Positions 24,251 to 30,402 of a stretch of DNA of 30,402 bases are shown here, one piece after another (position 1 is the first letter of the stretch; every line of letters starts with the position of its first letter). Source of the DNA: JAEHDI01 sp035455185 (GTDB lineage Bacteria; Acidobacteriota; Terriglobia; Bryobacterales; Bryobacteraceae); the NCBI GenBank assembly GCA_035455185.1, contig DATIFQ010000074.1:1-30402 (forward strand), written 5' to 3'. Below the pieces are notes generated by a model. The model searched no databases, was not told the origin of the DNA, and saw nothing but the letters and a program-made list of their open reading frames with translations. A program made the position numbers and the translations under genes.

Positions 24251-24712
24251 ATGCGGCTTTCGGAAGTGTTTGTCCAACTCGGCGAGCAGCGCTTTGGCGA
24301 CCTTGTCCGGCGGATCTCGATTGGAAAACTAAGAACTTACCAGCTCTATGAGTCCTTTAAGACCAGGGCACACCTGGGGAAAGTGAATACGGAAACGCTG
24401 CGTAAGGCGGCTCCGCGTCTGTGGGCGCGCGTCCAGGAAAACGACGAAGATCTGGCGAAGGATACGGCCCAGGCGATCCTTTTGACCCACTTCGACATGG
24501 TGAAAAGCGTGCTCGATTTCCTTGGCATCCCGAACGAGGATGGTTTCTTCGCCAAGGACCTCGACGCCTCGTCTTACCTCACGGATGGCTGGCAGCAGAG
24601 GGTCTACGACAAGTTCCACGGCGCGTACCCCGAACCGGCGATCCTGCTCTACGTCAACCACCTCGCTTGGGAACTGGAAAAGGAACCTCAGCTCTTCAAG
24701 CCCGCGAGCTGA
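24251..24712 (+). CDS. Protein of unknown function upstream of pheS
   Basis: This soluble protein of 153 residues is not recognised. It appears mostly helical, with charged segments (LGEQRFGDLVRRISIGKLRTY; ARVQENDEDLAKDTAQAILL) and a WELEKEP segment near the C-terminus. It has no signal peptide, membrane helix or metal motif. The ATG at 24251 is the natural start. It is read in the same direction as pheS, whose start is 30 bases after its stop, so it may be the first gene of the pheST operon. Codon and base use match the core genes around it, which argues for an old, vertically kept gene. Confidence 0.8.
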   Translation: MRLSEVFVQLGEQRFGDLVRRISIGKLRTYQLYESFKTRAHLGKVNTETLRKAAPRLWARVQENDEDLAKDTAQAILLTHFDMVKSVLDFLGIPNEDGFFAKDLDASSYLTDGWQQRVYDKFHGAYPEPAILLYVNHLAWELEKEPQLFKPAS

Positions 24713-24742
24713 TCTCACGTTAGAATAAGAAGTTTCCCAACC

Positions 24743-25765
24743 ATGTTGGATGCCACGCTGTCACAACTGGAGACTCGTGCACGCGAATGCATCGCGGCGG
24801 CGGCCACTGCGCAGGATCTCGAACCGGTGCGCATCGAAGTGCTCGGACGGAAAGGCGCGCTTGCGCAGGTAAGCAAGGACCTCGGAAAGCTCCCTCCCGA
24901 CGAGCGGGCGCGTATCGGCAAGCTGCTGAACGCCGTTAAACAAAGTCTCGAAGAGGCCATGGAGGCGCGCAAGGCGCAGTTCGACGCCGCTGTCCTCGCC
25001 GCTCGCCTCGACGCCGAGTGGCTCGACCTGACCCTTCCTGCGCCGGAACCGGAACGGGGACATCTGCACCTCGTGTCGCAGATTCAGGCCGAGCTCGAGG
25101 ATATCTTCACTTCGCTCGGCTTTACAGTGCTGGACGGTCCGGAAGTCGAGACCGAGTACCACAACTTCGACGCCCTGAACATCCCGCAGGACCATCCGGC
25201 TCGCGACATGCAGGACACTTTCTGGCTGACAGACGGCAGCCTGCTGCGAACGCACACTTCACCGGTGCAGGTGCGCGGCATGGAGCGCCTCGGACCGCCA
25301 CTCCGGATGATCGCTCCCGGCCGCGTGTTCCGCAATGAGGAAGTCGACGCCTCGCACGAGCACACCTTCTATCAACTGGAAGGAATGATGATCGACCGCG
25401 AGGTCTCCATCGCGCACCTGGTCTACTTCATGAAGACGATGTTGAGCGCAATCTTCCGGCGCGAGGTGACCGTACGGTTGCGGCCGGGTTATTTTCCCTT
25501 TGTCGAACCGGGCTTCGAGCTAGATATCCGATGCCTGCTCTGCGATGGACAGGGCTGCCGCGTCTGCAAGCAGAGTGGATGGCTCGAACAGGTCGGTTGT
25601 GGCCTGGTGCATCCCAATGTGCTCCGAAACAGCGGCATCGATCCCGAGCAGTGGATGGGCTGGGCGTTCGGCGTGGGTTTGACGCGGCTCGTGATGATGC
25701 GCCATGCCATCGACGACATTCGCTATCTCCAGAGCGGCGATCTCAGATTCCTGAGGCAATTCTAA
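24743..25765 (+). CDS. pheS: Phenylalanyl-tRNA synthetase alpha subunit
   Basis: This catalytic subunit of the alpha2-beta2 enzyme charges tRNA-Phe with phenylalanine in the cytoplasm. The 340-residue length is normal. The N-terminal coiled coil, which binds tRNA, covers about 1-85. The class II core follows: PEVETEYHNFDALN, a HTSPVQ segment, motif 2 around PGRVFRNEEVDASHEHTFYQLEG, and motif 3 near GWAFGVGLTRLVM. A cysteine-rich insert (CLLCDGQGCRVC) is normal in this bacterial subgroup. TAGAAT at 24721-24726 might be a -10 box. It is followed 15 bases later by pheT. Confidence 0.97.
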   Translation: MLDATLSQLETRARECIAAAATAQDLEPVRIEVLGRKGALAQVSKDLGKLPPDERARIGKLLNAVKQSLEEAMEARKAQFDAAVLAARLDAEWLDLTLPAPEPERGHLHLVSQIQAELEDIFTSLGFTVLDGPEVETEYHNFDALNIPQDHPARDMQDTFWLTDGSLLRTHTSPVQVRGMERLGPPLRMIAPGRVFRNEEVDASHEHTFYQLEGMMIDREVSIAHLVYFMKTMLSAIFRREVTVRLRPGYFPFVEPGFELDIRCLLCDGQGCRVCKQSGWLEQVGCGLVHPNVLRNSGIDPEQWMGWAFGVGLTRLVMMRHAIDDIRYLQSGDLRFLRQF

Positions 25766-25780
25766 GAGGAGCCCCCGACC

Positions 25781-28111
25781 GTGAAATTCTCCTACAACTG
25801 GCTCCGTGAACTCGTAGACGAGCTGGAGACGCCGGCTGCCGAGCTCGGCCGTTTGATCACTATGAAAACGGCGGAGTGCGAGGGTGTCGAGAGCGTCGGC
25901 GCGCACATGGCGAACGTGCGCGCAGCAAAGGTCCTCACGGCAGAACCGCTAGGCGCCGGCCTCAACAAGAAAGTCGTCTTGGATGCCGGCCGCTTCGGCA
26001 AAAAGACGGTCGTGTGCGGCGCGCCCAACTGCCGCCCCGGTATCACCAGCGCCTGGCTGCCCCCGGGCACGCGACTTGGCGGGATCGAGATCGGAACGAT
26101 CACCATCGACGGCGTGACCAGCGAGGGAATGCTCGCCAGCGGCGCGGAGCTCGGCATCAACCGCAATGGCGCCGGTATCCTCGAGATCGACGTCGCGCCG
26201 GGCGATCCTATCCCCGGTTGTGCGCCGGACCAGATCATCGAGATCGACAATAAGTCGATCACTCACCGCCCGGACCTGTGGGGGCATCACGGGCTCGCCC
26301 GCGAGGTTGCGGCGATCACGGGATCACGGCTCCTCGATCCGGTGAAGCCTGGCCTTGTTCCCGGCAACCCGGCGCCCATTGGCGTGGACATTCGCGACCT
26401 CGACCTCTGCCCGCGTTACAGCGCACTGGCCTTCGAAAACGTCACCGTCCAACCCTCGCCGCTGTGGCTCCAATACCGGCTGGAAGCGATCGGCCTCAAC
26501 CCGATCAACAACATAGTCGACGTGACGAACTACGTCATGGCCGAGCTGGCCCAGCCGATGCACGCCTTCGACTGGGACACGCTAAAGGGCCCGGCGATCA
26601 TCGTACGTCCGGCCGTCCAGGGCGAGCACTTCGTCGCGCTGAACCAGGAAGAGTATCACCTGGATGCGCGCGACCTCGTGATCGCCGACGCGCGCGGAGC
26701 AATTGCGCTGGCGGGCGTCATCGGCGGCCTCGACACGAGCATCAATGAGCGCACCACACGGCTCGTGCTCGAAAGCGCGAACTTCCAGGCTTCCTCCATC
26801 CGCAAGACGTCGTCCCGGCAGAAGCTGCGGACAGACGCCTCGATGCGGTTCGAAAAGGCGCAGGACCCCCTGAATACAGTAAGGGGACTGGCCCGCGCGG
26901 TTGAACTGTTATGCGAAGTCTCGCCGGGAATTCGGCTGGTGGGCGGGCTCGCCGACCAGCAAAAAGAAACGCCGTCCCCCGCCCCGATCCGCCTGCCCAT
27001 GGACTGGCTGATCCGCAAGCTCGGCCGCGGCGTGGAAACCGAAGAAGTGACGGAGATACTGAGGCGCTTGCAGTTCGGCGTGAGCGAGGAATCGCCGCGG
27101 GTGCTTTCGGTCAGCGTGCCGAGCTGGCGCGCCACCCGCGATATCTCGATCAAGGATGACCTGGTGGAAGAGGTCGGCCGGATGGTGGGCTACGGCTCGG
27201 TGACGCCGCAACCCCCCGCGCTTCCGGTGATCCCGCCGCCTCGCAATGAAGAGCGATTGTTCCACCGAGGCGTGCGCCACGCCATGGCGGAACAAGGCTT
27301 CACCGAGGTCTACAACTACTCCTTCATCAGCGAGGAGCAGGCGCTGGCTCTCGGGATGAATCCCGAGGAGCACGTTCGGGTCGCCAACCCGATTTCGGCC
27401 GAGCAGACGCTCATGCGGCGCAGCCTGCTTCCGGAGATTCTCAAGAACATTCTCGAAAATAGCAGGCACTTCGAGAAGTTCCGGCTCTTTGAAATCGGGC
27501 GAGAAATCCACAAGCAGCCGGAGGGGCTTCCGAAAGAGACGCCGCACCTCGCGGCCGTCGTCTACGCCAAAGACGATGGGCAGGCCGGCTTGATGGAACT
27601 GAAGCGCGCCGCCGGGCACCTGATGCCGGACTGCGAGATCCGTCCGGGACCGGCCCGCGGCTACGAACACCCGGCGCGCGCCGCCGAAGTCGTCTGGCGC
27701 GACAGCGCCCTCGGGCGCCTGTTCGAGTTTCATTCGTCGCTCGTCAGTGGACGCGCCGCGGTTCTCGACATCGACCTCGAACTGATGCGGAGTCTGACCC
27801 GTGAGGACAAGCGGTACGTTCCGATCCGGCGCTTCCCGTCCAGTGCGTTCGATCTGTCCGTGATCGTCGGACTGCGCGACCTCGTCGGCGACATTCGAAA
27901 GCGCCTGGTCGGTTTCGCGGGCGCGGACCTCGACCAGATTGAGTTCCTGCGCCAGTATTCCGGCCCGCCGCTGCCGGAGGGAGGCAAGAGCGTCTCGTTC
28001 CGCCTGACCGTAGCCGCGCCCGACCGCACCCTATCCTCCGAAGAGGTGGGTGTAATCCGTGGACGCATCATCGACGGCATGCGCGGTTTGGGGTACGATC
28101 TCCGGCTGTGA
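25781..28111 (+). CDS. pheT: Phenylalanyl-tRNA synthetase beta subunit
   Basis: This 776-residue beta subunit carries the tRNA-binding and editing functions of the enzyme. The domains in order are the N-terminal fold and OB-type tRNA-binding domain (about 1-150, VVCGAPNCRPG), the B3/B4 editing region (about 200-370, PINNIVDVTNYVM), the B5 domain (about 395-475), a catalytic-like core (about 480-680, FTEVYNYSF) and the C-terminal anticodon-binding domain (about 685-776, RRFPSSAFDLSV). The start is GTG 25781, set by GAGGAG (25766-25771) nine bases upstream. Its stop overlaps the GTG of a broken fucosidase gene as GTGA. Confidence 0.97.
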   Translation: MKFSYNWLRELVDELETPAAELGRLITMKTAECEGVESVGAHMANVRAAKVLTAEPLGAGLNKKVVLDAGRFGKKTVVCGAPNCRPGITSAWLPPGTRLGGIEIGTITIDGVTSEGMLASGAELGINRNGAGILEIDVAPGDPIPGCAPDQIIEIDNKSITHRPDLWGHHGLAREVAAITGSRLLDPVKPGLVPGNPAPIGVDIRDLDLCPRYSALAFENVTVQPSPLWLQYRLEAIGLNPINNIVDVTNYVMAELAQPMHAFDWDTLKGPAIIVRPAVQGEHFVALNQEEYHLDARDLVIADARGAIALAGVIGGLDTSINERTTRLVLESANFQASSIRKTSSRQKLRTDASMRFEKAQDPLNTVRGLARAVELLCEVSPGIRLVGGLADQQKETPSPAPIRLPMDWLIRKLGRGVETEEVTEILRRLQFGVSEESPRVLSVSVPSWRATRDISIKDDLVEEVGRMVGYGSVTPQPPALPVIPPPRNEERLFHRGVRHAMAEQGFTEVYNYSFISEEQALALGMNPEEHVRVANPISAEQTLMRRSLLPEILKNILENSRHFEKFRLFEIGREIHKQPEGLPKETPHLAAVVYAKDDGQAGLMELKRAAGHLMPDCEIRPGPARGYEHPARAAEVVWRDSALGRLFEFHSSLVSGRAAVLDIDLELMRSLTREDKRYVPIRRFPSSAFDLSVIVGLRDLVGDIRKRLVGFAGADLDQIEFLRQYSGPPLPEGGKSVSFRLTVAAPDRTLSSEEVGVIRGRIIDGMRGLGYDLRL

Positions 28112-28290
28112 AGATCGTTCTTATTCTTCTTTTCGGCGCCACCGCACTTTCCCTTCCCGCCGCCGAACTGGCCGCTCCGCCTGAGCGCGTCCAGCAGTGG
28201 CGGGACTACAAGTTCGGCATGTTCATCCACTGGGAGGCTTACTCGCTCTCCAGCGAGGTGAATGCCCGCGAGATTCTCCCGCTATACTAA
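28108..28290 (+). pseudogene. 5' remnant of an alpha-L-fucosidase (GH29-like) gene
   Basis: This 60-residue frame begins with a signal peptide (about 1-20). It is followed by PERVQQWRDYKFGMFIHWEAYS, close to the start of GH29 alpha-L-fucosidases, where FGMFIHWG is a hallmark. The hallmark Gly is Glu here. Family resemblance ends at about base 28250 and a stop comes at 28290. The rest of an enzyme of normally more than 400 residues is missing. The GTG overlaps the pheT stop by four bases, so the original gene may have been in the pheST operon. It reads as a truncation by deletion or insertion. A real small peptide is possible but less likely. Confidence 0.6.
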
Positions 28291-28318
28291 AACCTGTTCT
28301 CGGTCGAGGCAGGTGACT

Positions 28319-29005
28319 ATGCAATTTTGTAGCTCCTTCGCTGTCCTTCTAACTTTTGCCGGCTTCGTTCTGACACAGGGCTCCAGCCAACAAGTTCCCT
28401 TTTTCCTGTCCCCCGCAGAGGACACCGTACCGCAATGGGTGCGCGATGCACGGAACAACGCCTACAACGTGCGACCCGGACGACCATCGATGATAGACCC
28501 CGAGGAGTCAGGCCTATTGCCTCTGACCGTCGTGGACTTCGCGCCTCAACCAGAGTTACCATACGCCGAAAGTGATGTAGTAGTGGTTGGCAACATCACA
28601 CATCTGCAGCCCTTTCTTAGCGCGGACAAGAAGAATATCTATACCGAATACACGCTGCAAGTGGTAGAACATGTGAAAAATGCAGTCGGGGTTCCAACAG
28701 TACCCGGCGATTCTCTAACCCTTCTGCGCCAGGGTGGGGTGGCTAGATTCTCCAACGGACGTGTTGTCAAACACGAAATCCGCAACGGCGTCGAGCCGGT
28801 TCCTAACCAGCAGTACCTGGTTTTTCTCCGGTATCGGCCTCAGCTTGACGCTTTCGTCTATAGAAAAATATGGCTTATCCGGGAAGGTGTGATGAAGGCG
28901 GCATATCCTGATGATGTGTCACGCGAACACGCAGGCAAGTCCAAATACTCGGGGAAGCCTCTACAGGAAGTACTAGTCACCCTCAGAGATAAAGTAACCC
29001 GATAG
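28319..29005 (+). CDS. Secreted protein of unknown function, AT-richer than its neighbours
   Basis: This exported protein has 228 residues. It starts with a signal peptide (about 1-24, LLTFAGFVLTQG) and a proline-rich linker. A beta-rich part follows at about 80-200 (SDVVVVGNITHLQPF, TEYTLQVVEHVKN, NQQYLVFLRYRPQ). The function is not recognised, though similar-looking secreted proteins are common in acidobacteria. ATG 28319 is chosen because AGGTGA lies just before it and the signal peptide begins there; a frame start at 28262 would put extra basic residues in front. Hand counts over 28561-28680 give 53 G+C in 120 bases, far below pheT (46 of 60 at 27661-27720), which suggests foreign origin. 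TATACT at 28283-28288 may be its -10 box. Confidence 0.8.
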   Translation: MQFCSSFAVLLTFAGFVLTQGSSQQVPFFLSPAEDTVPQWVRDARNNAYNVRPGRPSMIDPEESGLLPLTVVDFAPQPELPYAESDVVVVGNITHLQPFLSADKKNIYTEYTLQVVEHVKNAVGVPTVPGDSLTLLRQGGVARFSNGRVVKHEIRNGVEPVPNQQYLVFLRYRPQLDAFVYRKIWLIREGVMKAAYPDDVSREHAGKSKYSGKPLQEVLVTLRDKVTR

Positions 29006-29242
29006 GCGACGCGCTCTGCACCGCAGTCCAAAAGACTGCCATGCATGTCACTTGCGGTGACTGGTCTGCCGCAGTCTCAGGTCAGCTCGGCACGTCCTTT
29101 GACCGTGGGTTTCAACTTTCGGATGGTGCGTCATTCGGTCGGGGGATGCGGACGCAGGCTGACGAATCACGGCGAAACGCGTCCAGTCTACAATATTTGG
29201 ATCTGTTACCCTGATTTCGAATTACAATCGAGAGGGGCACTT
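29006..29242. other. Intergenic stretch with two small hairpins
   Basis: No gene is supported in these 237 bases. A 6-base perfect stem with a 5-base loop lies at 29023-29039, and a 5-base stem with a 5-base loop at 29047-29061. Neither has a T run. TACAAT at 29189-29194 could be a -10 box for the SUMF1-domain gene, with a leader of about 40 bases. Confidence 0.4.
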
Positions 29243-30166
29243 ATGTCTCGATTCGTTTTCCGGGCGCCGCTCGTTGTTCTGATCGCAGCCGCGGCAATTC
29301 CCGCGTCTGGTGACGACCAGTCAAATAATGCTCAACGGCTCCCCACTGTTACGGTCCGCGGCGCGAGCTTCAGCCTGATTCGAATCCCGTCGGGAGAGTT
29401 TCTAATGGGATCGGAGAAGGAATTTGAAAACCCGCGCCATCGAGTTCGGATCAGGGCTTTTGACCTCGGCTCGACCGAGGTAACCGTCCGCCAATTCCGC
29501 GCTTTCGCCGAGGCGACTGGATACCGCACCGATGCCGAGCGAGAAGGGTCCGCCTGGACTTGCCATTGGTCGGTCGATGACGCCGTGATCTGGCGGAGCC
29601 GTGGTTTCTGGAACATCGAAAAGGGCGCCAGTTGGCGCAATCCGGGGTTTTCGCAATCAGACGAAGATCCCGTTGTGGCCGTGAGCTGGCACGACGCAGT
29701 CGAATTCTGTCGGTGGCTGTCGCGTGAGTCAGGCGACCGATTCCGGCTGCCGACCGAGGCCGAGTGGGAATACGCCGCACGTGCTGGAACTAAGGCGGAA
29801 CAGCCATCCGATCTCGGCGAGGCGGCGTGGTACAAGGTCAACTCGGACGGGACGACTCACCCTGCCGGGCGGAAAAAGCCCAACCCGTGGGGCTTGTACG
29901 ATATGCTTGGCAACGCTTGGGAGTGGGTAGAGGATGTCTGGTCGAAGAACTACGACGGAGCCCCGAACGATGGGACACCCAGAGTCGACGGAGGGAGCGG
30001 ATTCGCATCTCTCGCGCCCGGCGAGGTACGCCCCCTGCGGGGTGGGGGTTGGTGCCTCGAAAGCGCTGAGGCTCGCTACAGCGCCCGCCCAGGGTTCGGC
30101 TTGCACCAGCGGTGCAACAATAGTGGCTTCCGGGTTGCCCGCGAGCTTCCGCCGCCACGGAGCTAA
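29243..30166 (+). CDS. Secreted SUMF1/formylglycine-generating-enzyme-fold protein, probably non-catalytic
   Basis: This 307-residue exported protein starts with a signal peptide (about 1-22). The SUMF1 domain covers about 40-303: PSGEFLMGS at 49-57, VVAVSWHDAVEFCRWLS at 144-160, RLPTEAEWEYAAR at 168-180, GLYDMLGNAWEWVED at 217-231 and a final SGFRVAR. In true formylglycine-generating enzymes two cysteines five residues apart follow the RGGS motif. Here RGGGWC has one Cys (C271), one position early, and the second is absent. Sulfatase activation is therefore unlikely; a binding or structural role is more probable. The start is set by GAGGGG in front of ATG 29243. No sulfatase is nearby. Confidence 0.88.
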   Translation: MSRFVFRAPLVVLIAAAAIPASGDDQSNNAQRLPTVTVRGASFSLIRIPSGEFLMGSEKEFENPRHRVRIRAFDLGSTEVTVRQFRAFAEATGYRTDAEREGSAWTCHWSVDDAVIWRSRGFWNIEKGASWRNPGFSQSDEDPVVAVSWHDAVEFCRWLSRESGDRFRLPTEAEWEYAARAGTKAEQPSDLGEAAWYKVNSDGTTHPAGRKKPNPWGLYDMLGNAWEWVEDVWSKNYDGAPNDGTPRVDGGSGFASLAPGEVRPLRGGGWCLESAEARYSARPGFGLHQRCNNSGFRVARELPPPRS

Positions 30167-30266
30167 TTGCCCTGCGAGTCCTTTTCAAGTTGTTGCGCCT
30201 CGTGTTCCTCCGCGCCTTGTGGCCCGAGCCAATCCTCGGGTAGTGCTCCCGGGGCTCACCCGTCCG

Positions 30267-30402
30267 TCACGCCACCGGCAGGTGCTGATACCTCCTCACC
30301 GCGCACCAGCGGCAGATGAAGACCAGCAGCGACTTCGCCGCCGCTACCGCCGTGTCGATCTCCAGGTACTGGTCCGCGTTGTGAGTGTTCCCGCCTGGCG
30401 AA
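30267..30402 (-). CDS. C-terminal tail of a probable metallopeptidase (5' partial)
   Basis: A minus-strand frame enters from the window edge and stops with TGA at 30267-30269, giving 44 residues. It contains PGGNTHNADQYLEIDTAV, which resembles the end of M20-type peptidases, where a glycine and histidine-containing loop precedes a final helix. The rest (SLLVFICRWC, then a basic tail) fits a terminal helix. The family is uncertain because only the end is visible. It converges with the SUMF1-domain gene across 100 bases that hold no recognised feature. Confidence 0.5.
   Translation of the reverse strand, partial: SPGGNTHNADQYLEIDTAVAAAKSLLVFICRWCAVRRYQHLPVA

Noticed and set aside
22983..24332. 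449-codon plus-strand open frame opposite purA
   Set aside because: purA is certain on the other strand; this frame is a codon-bias mirror without motifs.
28262..28318. Upstream start for the 28319 gene
   Set aside because: It would put 19 mostly basic and polar residues ahead of a complete signal peptide, and the better ribosome site lies before ATG 28319.
29023..29061. Intrinsic terminator after the 28319-29005 gene
   Set aside because: The two stems are only 6 and 5 base pairs long and no T run follows.
29243..30166. Active formylglycine-generating enzyme
   Set aside because: The required pair of cysteines after RGGS is not present.
1..30402. CRISPR arrays, tRNA or rRNA genes, insertion sequences, replication origin
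   Set aside because: Read by eye, no regularly spaced repeats, no tRNA-like cloverleaf, no transposase or integrase and no cluster of DnaA boxes were seen.

Overview
The window looks like chromosomal DNA of a GC-rich acidobacterium, most likely of the Solibacter/Bryobacterales lineage. This rests on gene content and is inference, not a database match. The markers are an Oar-type TonB receptor with an N-terminal carboxypeptidase-like domain, a protein kinase fused to a TolB-like propeller, a GWxTD-like domain, a TIGR03437-like module (a family named from Solibacter), and two Tat-exported Gfo/Idh/MocA oxidoreductases.

Layout. 1-2941: most of a gene for an error-prone DNA polymerase (DnaE2/ImuC), cut by the window edge. 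2991-4593: an orphan ribbon-helix-helix antitoxin head to head with a shortened M56 peptidase/GWxTD fusion. 4604-8859: a FadR-type GntR regulator diverging from a large TonB-dependent receptor, with a very good sigma-70 promoter, a consensus FadR-type operator and a strong terminator. 8952-10250: a Tat-exported oxidoreductase. 10290-11436: an ECF sigma factor with its own ECF-like promoter and an overlapping four-helix membrane partner. 11489-15341 (minus): a second Tat-exported oxidoreductase behind a secreted glycosidase-like protein that ends in an ILEI/FAM3 domain. 15412-17442: a secreted matrixin-like metalloprotease with three Ig-like modules. 17445-24194 (minus): purA, a 90-residue protein and a nucleotidyltransferase joined by 4-base overlaps, then a serine/threonine kinase and an ACE-like (M2) lipoprotein, also joined by a 4-base overlap. 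24251-28111: a conserved-looking small protein, then pheS and pheT. 28108-30166: a broken alpha-L-fucosidase start, an AT-richer secreted protein of unknown function and a SUMF1-domain protein. 30267 to the end (minus): the C-terminal tail of a probable metallopeptidase.

How it fits together. The core genes (purA, pheS, pheT, dnaE2) sit among accessory genes for polymer use: an outer-membrane receptor with its own regulator, secreted glycosidase and protease, Tat-exported sugar-type oxidoreductases, and a fucosidase remnant. The most unusual items are the glycosidase-ILEI fusion, the operator layout in front of the receptor, the antitoxin/M56 junction near position 3199, the purA-small protein-nucleotidyltransferase operon, and the ECF promoter that forces a nearly leaderless start. 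No tRNA, rRNA, CRISPR array or insertion sequence was recognised.
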